From the NCBI RefSeq assembly GCF_005222815.1, contig NZ_STGB01000003.1, positions 327,955 through 391,954 on the forward strand: DNA of 64,000 bases, given 5' to 3'. This document shows, piece by piece, positions 19,296 through 29,664 of this stretch (positions are counted from its first letter, which is position 1; each line of letters opens with the position of its first letter). Both the position numbers and the translations under genes were made by a program. The notes beneath the pieces are model-generated. The model saw only the letters and a list, made by a program, of their open reading frames with translations, ran no database searches and had not been told where the DNA came from. This DNA comes from Roseomonas sp. AR75 (lineage in GTDB: Bacteria > Pseudomonadota > Alphaproteobacteria > Acetobacterales > Acetobacteraceae).

Positions 19296-20402
19296 GTGGC
19301 CGAGTCGGATTCCGCGCTTCTCGAAACGCCCCTGGCGTCCCTGCATCGCGAGCTGGGCGGGCGCATGGTGCCCTTCGCGGGCTATGCGATGCCGGTGCAG
19401 TACCCCGCCGGCATCATGGCCGAACACCTGCATTGCCGCGCCGCGGCCGCGCTGTTCGACGTCTCCCACATGGGCCAGGCGGAACTCGTCGGCGAGGGCG
19501 CGGCCAAGGCTCTGGAGGCGCTGACGCCGGCCGATGTGCAGGGGCTGAAGCCGGGCCGGCAGCGCTACGGCCTGCTGATGACCATGGCCGGCGGCATCTT
19601 CGACGACTTCATGGTGGCCAATCTCGGTGACCGCCTGTTCCTGGTGGTCAATGCGTCCCGCAAGGAGCAGGACCTGGCGCTGATCGCCGCCGCCATGCCC
19701 GCGGGCGTCACGCTGCGCCCGCTGCCCGACCGGGCGCTGATCGCGCTGCAGGGGCCGCAGGCGGTCGCTTCGATCGCGACGCTCGCGCCCGGCATCGCCG
19801 CCCTGTCCTTCATGGGCATCGGCGCCTTCGACATCGCCGGCGTGCCCGCCATCGTCAGCCGCTCCGGCTATACCGGCGAGGACGGCGTCGAGATCTCCGT
19901 GCCGGCGGAATCGGCCGAACGATTTGCCCGTGCGCTGCTGGCGCTGCCGGGCGTGCAGCCGACGGGTCTCGGAGCACGGGATTCGCTGCGGCTGGAGGCC
20001 GGGCTCTGCCTCTACGGCAACGACATCGACGAAACGACCAGCCCGGTCGAGGCCAATCTGGTCTGGACCATCGGCAAGCGCCGCCGCACCGAGTGGAATT
20101 TTTGCGGCGCCGATCGCGTGCGCGCCGAACTCGACACCGGCGCGAAGCGCCTGCGTGTCGGCATCAGGCCCGAGGGCCGCCAGCCCGCCCGCGCGCATAC
20201 CGAAATCCAGGCGAACGGCGCCACCGTGGGCGAGGTCACCTCCGGCGGCTTCGGGCCTTCCGTGAACGGTCCCGTCGCCATGGGCTACGTCGCGCGCGAA
20301 CACGCCGCGGACGGCACGCCGCTCGAACTGCTGGTGCGCGGCAAGCCGCTTGCCGCGCGCGTCGCGCCGCTTCCCTTCCATCCCCACCGCTACGCCCGCT
20401 GA
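19296..20402 (+). CDS. gcvT: Glycine cleavage system T protein (aminomethyltransferase)
   Basis: Transfers the methylene group from the lipoyl arm of H protein to tetrahydrofolate, releasing ammonia. The 368-residue protein shows the GcvT pattern: LHRELGGRMVPFAGYAMPVQY, LFDVSHMGQAEL, RSGYTGEDGVEI and GLGARDSLRLEAGLCLYGND. The GTG at 19296 follows GGAGG by a few nt and lies under the glycine riboswitch. gcvH follows after 12 nt. Full length; no anomalies. Confidence 0.97.
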   Translation: MAESDSALLETPLASLHRELGGRMVPFAGYAMPVQYPAGIMAEHLHCRAAAALFDVSHMGQAELVGEGAAKALEALTPADVQGLKPGRQRYGLLMTMAGGIFDDFMVANLGDRLFLVVNASRKEQDLALIAAAMPAGVTLRPLPDRALIALQGPQAVASIATLAPGIAALSFMGIGAFDIAGVPAIVSRSGYTGEDGVEISVPAESAERFARALLALPGVQPTGLGARDSLRLEAGLCLYGNDIDETTSPVEANLVWTIGKRRRTEWNFCGADRVRAELDTGAKRLRVGIRPEGRQPARAHTEIQANGATVGEVTSGGFGPSVNGPVAMGYVAREHAADGTPLELLVRGKPLAARVAPLPFHPHRYAR

Positions 20403-20414
20403 GGAGCCGATCCG

Positions 20415-20788
20415 ATGGCCGAACTGCGCTTCACCAAGGACCATGAATGGATCCGGCTGGAGGGCGACATCGCCACGGTCGGCATCACCGACCATGCGCA
20501 GAACGCGCTGGGCGACGTGGTCTTCGTGGACCTGCCCGAAGCCGGGCGCGACGTGGCAGAGGGCGAATCCATCGCCGTCGTCGAGAGCGTGAAGGCCGCC
20601 TCCGACGTCTATGCGCCGGTCGCGGGCAAGGTGGCGGAAGCCAATGCCGCGCTGGCGGAGAATCCCGGCCTGATCAACTCCGATCCCACCGGCGAGGGCT
20701 GGTTCTTCCGCCTGGAAGGCGTGGATGCGGGCTCGGTCGCCGCGCTGATGGACGAGGCCGCCTATGCCGCCTTCGTGGAGAGCGCGGC

Positions 20789-20792
<4 letters not shown>
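20415..20792 (+). CDS. gcvH: Glycine cleavage system H protein (lipoyl carrier)
   Basis: Shuttles the aminomethyl group between P and T proteins on a lipoylated lysine. The 125-residue protein has the lipoylation site Lys60 in [15 protein letters not shown] and the flanking [13 protein letters not shown] and [13 protein letters not shown]. It sits between gcvT and gcvP; its TGA overlaps the gcvP ATG. A GAGGAGCC-like sequence precedes its start. Confidence 0.97.
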
Positions 20793-23692
<2,900 letters not shown>

Positions 23693-23706
23693 GCACCGCG
23701 TGCCGG

Positions 23707-23762
23707 CCGCCGCGCTTTCGCGCGGCGGAGCAAGCCCCCCGGATCGGCACAACCGATCCGGG
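23707..23762 (+). terminator. Two consecutive hairpins after gcvP
   Basis: Just after the gcvP stop there is a 9-bp perfect stem with a TTTC loop (23707-23728), then a 10-bp perfect stem with a 5-nt loop (23738-23762, CCCGGATCGG pairing with CCGATCCGGG). Neither is followed by a long T-run, though the DNA turns AT-rich straight after. Termination of the gcv operon is the likely role. Confidence 0.65.
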
Positions 23763-23911
23763 TATGTCTACCAATGTATTGATTTGTAAGAGCTTGGTTT
23801 GCGCGGGTGCGGCGAGCTCAACCGTTTGTTGACTCCTTTGGTTGTATTTCGCATTGTTGCTCCGAACAGGAGAGGGGAAGACCCCCTCGTTTCTCCCTTT
23901 GGAGTTGCATC
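23763..23911 (+). promoter_or_regulatory. AT-richer leader of the PEP-CTERM-like gene
   Basis: This stretch is clearly AT-richer than the rest of the window. It offers a weak sigma70-like pair TTGACT (23829-23834) and CATTGT (23852-23857) with 17-nt spacing. GGAG at 23901-23904 is well placed for the GTG at 23912. The promoter call is tentative. Confidence 0.35.
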
Positions 23912-24607
23912 GTGCGACGCACCCTCGCCGCCGCCGTCCTCAGCGCCGCCTTTCTCGCCCCCGGCGCGCAGGCTGCCTCCGTACTGCATGACGGAATCGC
24001 CGACTTCACGACGCTTGCCTTCAGCGGCGGCACACCCGTCGCTCCGGGGCGCAGCAATGCCGCCGCGATGTTCGACGGCGTCGCCAACAGCTTCCGCACC
24101 CTTGGAATCGGCGGCGCGCTGGTCGCGGGTATCCCGCTCGACCGTGCGATCGCCGAGGTGACGCTGGCCGAGTTCACCTTTGGCAACTCCGGCAACCACA
24201 GCGAGCAGGCGACCGTCGCGCTTGGCGTGGATGCGGATGGCGATGGCGTCGCCGATGGCGGCTGGGTGGATATCGGCGTGCTGCGCAACGGCCAGTGGGG
24301 CGGGCTGCCGCCCACCACGGCCGCGCCCGGCCAGACCATCGCCACCCTCACCGGTGCCTTCGACGGCAATCGCACCACCTTCACCATCACCGTCAGCGGC
24401 GGCGACTACAACCTGATCCGCTTCCTCGACGGGTCCACCGCCGCGCCCGGCCGCGACGGCTTCGACATCGCCGAGCTCCGCCTGGTGTCCAACGATGCCG
24501 GCCCGGACCTGGCGAATGTGATCCCCGCCCCGGGAAGCCTCGCGCTGCTCGGTGCCGGCCTGTTCGGCCTCGGCCTGACGCGCCGCAAGGATCGCGGCGC
24601 GGCCTGA
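23912..24607 (+). CDS. Secreted protein with PEP-CTERM-like sorting signal
   Basis: A 231-residue exported protein. An N-terminal signal peptide (RTLAAAVLSAAFLAPGAQA) leads to a beta-rich, Gly/Thr-rich mature domain with an acidic, calcium-loop-like run DADGDGVADGG. The C-terminus is a short PAPGS motif, a hydrophobic helix (LALLGAGLFGLGL) and a basic tail TRRKDRG, the tripartite layout of PEP-CTERM substrates that exosortases process. No exosortase or export gene is nearby. GTG at 23912 has a well-spaced GGAG. Ligand or role unknown; a surface or matrix protein is possible. Confidence 0.8.
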   Translation: MRRTLAAAVLSAAFLAPGAQAASVLHDGIADFTTLAFSGGTPVAPGRSNAAAMFDGVANSFRTLGIGGALVAGIPLDRAIAEVTLAEFTFGNSGNHSEQATVALGVDADGDGVADGGWVDIGVLRNGQWGGLPPTTAAPGQTIATLTGAFDGNRTTFTITVSGGDYNLIRFLDGSTAAPGRDGFDIAELRLVSNDAGPDLANVIPAPGSLALLGAGLFGLGLTRRKDRGAA

Positions 24608-24621
24608 TCGCGACGCGTCAT

Positions 24622-24641
24622 CGCGCCGCGCTTGCGGCGCG
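24622..24641 (+). terminator. Hairpin after the PEP-CTERM-like gene
   Basis: A perfect 8-bp stem (CGCGCCGC at 24622-24629 with GCGGCGCG at 24634-24641) and GCTT loop, 14 nt after the stop codon. There is no T-run; a terminator is plausible. Confidence 0.45.
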
Positions 24642-24665
24642 GTGCGGGCCGGGCGACGAAGGGGC

Positions 24666-25226
24666 ATGGACGACGCGCCCCCCTGGACCCTGCTCGACAG
24701 CCGCACCCTCGTGCAGGACCGCTGGATCAGCTTGCGGGCCGATCGGCTGCGCACCGCGGAGGGGGCGGAGCTCTCCCCCTGGTATGTGCTGGACTACCCG
24801 GACTGGGCGGCGGTCGTCGCGCTGACCGATGACGACCGGATGGTGCTGGTCCGGCAGTGGCGCCATGCCGCGCAGGCCTGGTGCCTCGAATTGCCGGGCG
24901 GCGTCATGGACCCCGGCGATGCCGACCCCCTCTCCGCCGTCCGGCGCGAACTGCTCGAGGAAACCGGGCACGCCGCGCGCAACTGGCGGTATCTCTACGC
25001 CGCCTACCCCAACCCGGCGATCCAGACGAACCGCATCCATTTCGTGCTGGCCGAGGGGGCGCATCCCGCCGGCGCCATGGCGCATGAGCCTGGCGAGACG
25101 ATGCAGCTTGCCTGCCTTCCCGTCGCCGAGGTGCTGGCGGGCATCGGCCAGGGGATGCTGCACCAGGCGATGCATGTCGGCGCCGCGCTCGCCGGCCTGG
25201 CGGCGGCAGGGAGGATAAGGCTGTGA
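24666..25226 (+). CDS. NUDIX hydrolase
   Basis: A 186-residue nucleoside-diphosphate-X hydrolase of the ADP-ribose pyrophosphatase kind. The Nudix box is recognisable at GGVMDPGDADPLSAVRRELL followed by EETG, with the metal-binding REL.EE intact. It is slightly off consensus: one extra residue lies between the Gly and the Arg, and the first Glu is replaced by Asp or Ala. Upstream WYVLDYPDWAAVVALTDDD and VRQWRHAAQAWCLELPGG are usual for the subfamily. Its stop overlaps the GTG of the GNAT gene, giving a coupled pair. Confidence 0.9.
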   Translation: MDDAPPWTLLDSRTLVQDRWISLRADRLRTAEGAELSPWYVLDYPDWAAVVALTDDDRMVLVRQWRHAAQAWCLELPGGVMDPGDADPLSAVRRELLEETGHAARNWRYLYAAYPNPAIQTNRIHFVLAEGAHPAGAMAHEPGETMQLACLPVAEVLAGIGQGMLHQAMHVGAALAGLAAAGRIRL

Positions 25227-25675
25227 CCGATATCCGCGTCGTCCCTCTCGCCCCGCATCACCGCGAGGATTGGGAGCGCCTCTACGCCGCCTATGCTGCC
25301 TTCTACCGCGTTTCCCAGACGCCGGAGATGCGCGCAACGGTCTGGGGCTGGATCATGGACCCCGCGCATGAGGTCAAGGCGCTGGTGGCAGAGGATGCCG
25401 ACGGCCGCGCAGTGGGCCTCGCGCATTACCGCCCCTTCGCGCGGCCGCTGGCGGCGAGCACAGGCGGCTTCCTGGATGACCTGTTCGTCGCGCCGGCGGC
25501 GCGCGGGACGCGCGTGGCCGATGCGCTGATCGAGGCGCTGGCGGCGGAAGGTCGCGCGCGAGGCTGGAGCCTGATCCGCTGGATCACGGCGGACGACAAT
25601 TTCCGGGCGCGCGGCGTCTATGACCGGCTGGCGACCCGGACCATGTGGATCACCTATGACCGCAAGCTCGACTGA
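25223..25675 (+). CDS. GNAT-family N-acetyltransferase
   Basis: A 150-residue acetyl-CoA-dependent acetyltransferase. The acetyl-CoA loop is in FLDDLFVAPAARGTRVADALI (R/Q-x-x-G-x-G/A like) and the C-terminal fold ends FRARGVYDRLATRTMWITY, usual for this group. The GTG at 25223 overlaps the NUDIX stop (GTGA). The alpha/beta hydrolase gene begins within its last codons. The substrate is unknown. Confidence 0.9.
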   Translation: MTDIRVVPLAPHHREDWERLYAAYAAFYRVSQTPEMRATVWGWIMDPAHEVKALVAEDADGRAVGLAHYRPFARPLAASTGGFLDDLFVAPAARGTRVADALIEALAAEGRARGWSLIRWITADDNFRARGVYDRLATRTMWITYDRKLD

Positions 25676-26627
25676 GCGGAGGCCCGGCCTGCGCCGCCGT
25701 CTGTTGCTGGCGGCGCCGATGCTGCTGGCAGCGCGCCCGGCGCGGTCCCAGCCGCTCCCCGGGACCTGGCGCGACGCGGCGCGGGATCGGGACCTGCCGG
25801 TGCTGATCCGGCTGCCGGCCACGCCAGGCCCACGCCCGGTGGTGATCATCAGCCATGGCCTTGGCGGATCGCGCGAGGGGCTGGCCTATCTCGGGCGCGG
25901 CGTCGCGGAAGCCGGTTTCGTGGCGGTGCATCTGCAGCACCCCGGCACCGATGCCGCAGTCTGGCGCGGCGTGGCCGAGCGCGGCCCGGCGCTCGCGGCG
26001 GCGGCGCTGGATGTCGGCAATGCCGTCGCGCGCCTGCAGGACGGGATCTTCGCGGTGACGGAGGTGCTGCGCCGGGCCGCGCAGACGGGCGATCCGCTCG
26101 CGGGCCGCGTGGATGCGGAGCGACTGGCCGTCGCAGGACATTCCTACGGTGCCTGGCTGGTGCAGCACCTGCTCGGCCAGCGCCTGCCCGGCGGCGATCG
26201 CGGCCTGCCGCTGCCAGATCGGCGGCTGCGGGCGGGCATCGCCCTCAGCCCCTCCCCGCCGCGGGGATTGCCGCCGCGACTGGCCTTCGCGCGCGTGGCG
26301 ACCCCGATCCTGCATGTGACGGGTACGGCGGACCATGGCTGGGTGGAAGGCGCGAGCCCGGCGGACCGCGAGATCCCGTTCCAGTCCATCACCGGCGCGC
26401 CGCAGGCCTTGCTTGTGCTGGACGGGGCGCGACACGCCGCCTTCGCGGACGAGGCTGCGGCAGGCCCCCGCTGGTCCGACCCCGCCTATCACGCCCGCGT
26501 CGCGGCGGTTTCGGTGCTGTTCCTGCAGGCGATCCTGATGCAGGACGCGACGGCGCGCGCCACGCTGCGGGAGGGCGCGCCGGAGGCGCTGGAACCGGGT
26601 GACCGCCTGGAGACCAGGGGCCTCTGA
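25656..26627 (+). CDS. Secreted alpha/beta hydrolase
   Basis: A 323-residue exported esterase/lipase-like protein. After a short polar start, residues about 9-29 form an Arg-rich signal peptide (RRRLLLAAPMLLAARPARS). The fold shows the oxyanion region VVIISHGLGGSREGLAYLG and the nucleophile elbow AGHSYGAW with Ser. The acid and base are likely in TGTADHGWVEG and DGARHAAFAD. Layout resembles dienelactone hydrolase or PAF-acetylhydrolase-like proteins. The ATG at 25656 overlaps the GNAT gene by 20 nt; it is the last gene of the NUDIX-GNAT-hydrolase run. Confidence 0.88.
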   Translation: MTASSTERRPGLRRRLLLAAPMLLAARPARSQPLPGTWRDAARDRDLPVLIRLPATPGPRPVVIISHGLGGSREGLAYLGRGVAEAGFVAVHLQHPGTDAAVWRGVAERGPALAAAALDVGNAVARLQDGIFAVTEVLRRAAQTGDPLAGRVDAERLAVAGHSYGAWLVQHLLGQRLPGGDRGLPLPDRRLRAGIALSPSPPRGLPPRLAFARVATPILHVTGTADHGWVEGASPADREIPFQSITGAPQALLVLDGARHAAFADEAAAGPRWSDPAYHARVAAVSVLFLQAILMQDATARATLREGAPEALEPGDRLETRGL

Positions 26628-26636
26628 TCCGTCGCG

Positions 26637-26867
26637 TCAGTCCCGGTCGCCGCCGCGGGCGCTGAAGCTCGGCGCATCGCCCGCCTGGACAGCCGCGGAG
26701 GCGCGCATCAGCGCGCGCTCGACCGGGCCGGACTCGCCCTGGGGAAGCGCGGCGGCGCCAACCAGCAGCCCGAGGAGCGCTGCGGCGGCGAGCAAGGCGT
26801 ATTCCAGACTGACCGTTCCGCGAGTCTGACCCAGCAACACACCCAGCGAGGCGGGAAGATGTCTCAT
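26637..26867 (-). CDS. Flp/Fap-type (type IVb) pilin-like protein
   Basis: A 76-residue prepilin. Leader MRHLPASLGVLLGQTRG ends at Gly17, followed by TVSLEY so that Glu22 is at +5 of the mature protein, then a hydrophobic helix ALLAAAALLGLLVGAAAL: this is the Flp prepilin G/xxxxEY arrangement processed by a TadV-type peptidase. The C-terminus is short and polar. No tad, cpa or rcp assembly genes are nearby, so it is an orphan copy. It is convergent with the alpha/beta hydrolase gene and preceded by an AT-rich promoter-like region. Confidence 0.75.
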   Translation of the reverse strand: MRHLPASLGVLLGQTRGTVSLEYALLAAAALLGLLVGAAALPQGESGPVERALMRASAAVQAGDAPSFSARGGDRD

Positions 26868-27029
26868 AATCTATCCAAACCGCGCTATTTCGGATCGCAG
26901 CATGACGACATTTTCCTCACAAAGCAATACAATTTTGACGCAAATCACGCATCGCGCGCACAAGGCGCGACAATGCGTCCTTCGCGGATCGCTTTGTGCC
27001 GTCGGAAAGGTTGAGACTTCGCAAACGAA

Positions 27030-27055
27030 AACGGGGACCCCTGAGGGTCCCCGTT
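27030..27055 (-). terminator. Rho-independent terminator of the F0 ATP synthase operon
   Basis: An 11-bp perfect stem (27030-27040 pairing with 27045-27055) with a 4-nt loop, read on the minus strand as a GGGGACCC hairpin followed by TTTTC. It lies 37 nt after the atpF stop. Strong candidate. Confidence 0.85.
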
Positions 27056-27091
27056 CAGCCGCCGAAGCGGGATCCGATCTGTCGCGGGCGG

Positions 27092-27601
27092 TCAGGCGGC
27101 CCGGAGTGCCCTCGGCAGGTCGGCCAGCGAGGCATCGATCAGCTTCGCATCGGCCTCGGCATCCACCGTCGTCGCCAGCACGTCCCGCGCCGCTGTCGTG
27201 GCAATCTCGGCGGCGGCGTGCCGCACCTCGGCCACCGCGCTCGCCTCCGCCGCCGCGATGCGATCGAGCGCCATGCGCTCCCGCCGCTTGGCTCCAGCCT
27301 CCGCCTCCTCGGCGGCAGCCTTCGCCACGCGCTCGGCCTCGGCGCGGGCGCGGGACAGCATCTCCTCGGCTTCCTTCAGCGCCGCGGCCCGCTCCGCCTC
27401 GGCCTCACGGCGCATCGCCTCGGCCTCGGCCCGCAGGCGCTGCGCCTCATCCAGTTCGGAGCGGATGCGGCTGGCGCGCTCGTCCAGCATTGCGGTGACG
27501 CGCGCCCAGGCCATCTTGCCCACCAGGGCGAAGAAGATGACGAAGGAGACGGCGACCCAGAATTTCGGGTCGAGCCAGAAATGCTCGTAGTGGTGCTCCA
27601 T
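27092..27601 (-). CDS. atpF: F0F1 ATP synthase subunit b
   Basis: Peripheral stalk subunit linking the F0 membrane part to F1. The 169-residue protein has one N-terminal membrane helix (WVAVSFVIFFALVGKMAW, about 14-31) and then a long charged, Ala/Glu/Arg-rich helix typical of the b-subunit dimer. It is the last gene of the operon, 11 nt after atpF'. The presence of both b and b' marks alphaproteobacterial or photosynthetic-type F0. Confidence 0.95.
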   Translation of the reverse strand: MEHHYEHFWLDPKFWVAVSFVIFFALVGKMAWARVTAMLDERASRIRSELDEAQRLRAEAEAMRREAEAERAAALKEAEEMLSRARAEAERVAKAAAEEAEAGAKRRERMALDRIAAAEASAVAEVRHAAAEIATTAARDVLATTVDAEADAKLIDASLADLPRALRAA

Positions 27602-27612
27602 CCGAGCCTCCT

Positions 27613-28110
27613 TCAGCCGGCCCGCGCGGCCAGCGCGCGGTCCACCGCGGCTTCGAGCCGGCCGCGGTCGGCGCCGCCGGCGACCTTCGCCACCAGCGAT
27701 TCCGCCGTCTCGAGCGAGACCTGGCGAAGCGCGCCCATCGCGGCGTCCCGGGCGGCGCCGATGCGCTGCTCGGCTTCCTCGATCTGGCGCGACAGGCGCT
27801 TGTTCAGCTCCTCGCCGCGCGCCGCGGCCTCGGCCTGCGCCTGCTGCATCGCACTGGCAATGGAGGATTGCGCCTCCGCCCGCGCCTTCGCCGTGGCGTC
27901 GCGATGCGCCGCCATCGCGGAATCCGCTTCCGCCTTGGCCGCCTGAGCGGCCGCGAGGTCGGCGGCGATGCGAGCCCGACGCTCCTCCAGCACGCTTTCG
28001 ACGCGCGGCAGGGCGTAGGTGGACATCACGTAGTAGAGCAGGCCGAAGATGATCAGCAGCCAGACGATCTGGGCGATCAGCAGCGGATTGCCGAAGTCGA
28101 GCTGCGGCAT
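27613..28110 (-). CDS. atpF': F0F1 ATP synthase subunit b'
   Basis: Second peripheral-stalk subunit that pairs with b. The 165-residue product begins MPQLDFGNPLLIAQIVWLLI with one membrane helix (about 8-27, continuing LLYYVMSTY), then a long coiled-coil rich in Ala, Glu and Arg. The start at 28110 has AGAGGGTACC before it; an upstream extension to 28185 lacks family character. It lies between atpE and atpF in the same direction. Confidence 0.95.
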   Translation of the reverse strand: MPQLDFGNPLLIAQIVWLLIIFGLLYYVMSTYALPRVESVLEERRARIAADLAAAQAAKAEADSAMAAHRDATAKARAEAQSSIASAMQQAQAEAAARGEELNKRLSRQIEEAEQRIGAARDAAMGALRQVSLETAESLVAKVAGGADRGRLEAAVDRALAARAG

Positions 28111-28230
28111 GGTACCCTCTGTTCTGCGCTGCATGGGCGCGAAGCCGCCCATGCCACCCGGCCGCCGGACTGGCCGGCAGCCCACCGCGCGCGGGCCCGG
28201 GCGGGCGAACCCGCCCCGGCCCCGGCCGGA

Positions 28231-28455
28231 TCAGGTGAACAGGATGAGGAAGGCGATCAGCAGCGCGAAGAGCGCGACCGCTTCCGTCAGCGCGAAGCCC
28301 AGGATGCCGATCGGGAAGACCGCATCGCGCGCCGAGGGGTTGCGGCCGACCGCGGACACCATCGCGGAGAAGATGCTGCCGATGCCGATGCCCACGCCCG
28401 CGAGCGCGATGACGGCGATGCCGGCGCCAAGGGCCTTCGCGGCGAGAACTTCCAT
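28231..28455 (-). CDS. atpE: F0F1 ATP synthase subunit c
   Basis: Proteolipid that forms the rotating c-ring. The 74-residue hairpin protein has two hydrophobic helices joined by the polar loop GRNPSARD, with the proton-binding carboxylate Glu58 in [13 protein letters not shown]. It follows atpB by about 50 nt and precedes atpF'. No sodium-type signature residues are evident, so H+ coupling is expected. Confidence 0.97.
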   Translation of the reverse strand: MEVLAAKALGAGIAVIALAGVGIGIGSIFSAMVSAVGRNPSARDAVFPIGILGFALTEAVALFALLIAFLILFT

Positions 28456-28504
28456 GGTGGTGATCCTTCCGTGTGTTCGGTTGGGGTAAGGGGTCCGCCG
28501 CCGC

Positions 28505-29260
28505 TCAGTGCAGATGCACGGCGTCGTGCAGGTAGATGCAGGTCAGGATCGCGAAGACGTAGGCCTGCAGGAAGGCGACGAGCAGCTCGAACCCGATCAG
28601 CACGACATTCAGCGCCAGTGGAAGCGAGGCGCCGAGGAAACCGAGGACGCCGGCGCTGCCCATCAGCACCACGAAGGTGGCGAACACCTTCAGCATGACG
28701 TGGCCGGCGACCATGTTGGCGAAGAGACGCACCGAGAGGCTGACCGGCCGCGAGAGATAGGAGATCAGCTCGATCGGGATGATCAGCGGCGCCAGCGCCT
28801 TCGGCGCGCCCTCGGGGAAGAAGTAGCCGAAGAACTTCGTGCCGTGGATCGACAGCGCCACGATGGTCACCAGCAGGAACACGATCGTGGCAAGCGCGAA
28901 GGTCACCACGATGTGGCTGGTGAAGGTGAAGGCGAAGGGCAGCAGCCCGATCAGGTTGCCGAACAGCACGAACATGAACAGCGAGAACACGAAGGGGAAG
29001 AACTTCTTCCCCTCGTCGCCGATCTGGTTCAGGCAGAGGCCCTGGATGAACTCGTAGGACGCCTCGGCCACCGATTGCAGGCGGCCCGGCACCACCGCGC
29101 GGCGCGCCATGCCCCACATCACCAGCGCGGTGATCGCACCGACCGCCAGCAGCATATGCGCGGTGGACTGGGTGAAGCCGACGGAAGCGCCAAGCTTCCC
29201 CAGCACGGGGGTCAGCTCGAACTGGCCCAGCGCGTCGATCGTCTTGCCTTCGGCAGCCAA
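28505..29260 (-). CDS. atpB: F0F1 ATP synthase subunit a
   Basis: Stator channel subunit of F0. The 251-residue membrane protein has the essential Arg in [13 protein letters not shown] and later [19 protein letters not shown]. The reading frame runs open further upstream without an ATG; the best start is TTG at 29260, preceded by GGGAGAGCGAAG, which gives [16 protein letters not shown] and a normal family length. It is 44 nt downstream of atpI. Confidence 0.94.
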   Translation of the reverse strand: MAAEGKTIDALGQFELTPVLGKLGASVGFTQSTAHMLLAVGAITALVMWGMARRAVVPGRLQSVAEASYEFIQGLCLNQIGDEGKKFFPFVFSLFMFVLFGNLIGLLPFAFTFTSHIVVTFALATIVFLLVTIVALSIHGTKFFGYFFPEGAPKALAPLIIPIELISYLSRPVSLSVRLFANMVAGHVMLKVFATFVVLMGSAGVLGFLGASLPLALNVVLIGFELLVAFLQAYVFAILTCIYLHDAVHLH

Positions 29261-29304
29261 CTTCGCTCTCCCGCCCAACCCAAGCGGGCCCGGCCCGCAG
29301 CTGC

Positions 29305-29598
29305 CTATTTCCCGGCGCGGCGTGGGGTGATCAGCCGATAGACGTTCAGCACCCCGGCAGCGCCGCCAAAGACGAAGAACAGGAGGAAGAGCCACGGCCA
29401 GGTACCGAGCCAGCGGTCGAGCAACCAGCCGAGCCCCACACCCGCGATGAGCGCCGAGACGACCTCGACACCCGCCCGGAAACCGATCCCCCAGGTGCCC
29501 CCCTGCGGCAGCTGACCGGGCCCTGGCGAGGTGGGCTTCGCCCCCTGCCGTTCCCGCGCTTTCCGCAGCCGCTCCTCGAAATCGTCACTGTCCGGCAC
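29305..29598 (-). CDS. atpI: ATP synthase assembly protein AtpI/AtpZ-like
   Basis: A 97-residue protein with an acidic/basic N-terminus (SDDFEERLRKARERQ) and two hydrophobic helices (VEVVSALIAGVGLGWLLDRW and WLFLLFFVFGGAAGVLNVY). These match the AtpI/AtpZ family, which helps assemble the c-ring and may transport Mg or Ca ions (family knowledge). It opens the F0 operon, as is usual in alphaproteobacteria. Confidence 0.9.
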   Translation of the reverse strand: MPDSDDFEERLRKARERQGAKPTSPGPGQLPQGGTWGIGFRAGVEVVSALIAGVGLGWLLDRWLGTWPWLFLLFFVFGGAAGVLNVYRLITPRRAGK

Positions 29599-29664
29599 GC
29601 GCGCTCCTCCTTGCGGTCCCCCGCCCGGAAGGCGGCCTGCTCCTACGGTGCAGGGGGGCGGGTG

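Noticed and set aside
20447..20788. Extension of gcvP 114 codons upstream.
   Set aside because: It overlaps gcvH in another frame and is Arg/Gly-rich without gcvP similarity; the ATG at 20789 overlaps the gcvH stop and gives a normal protein.
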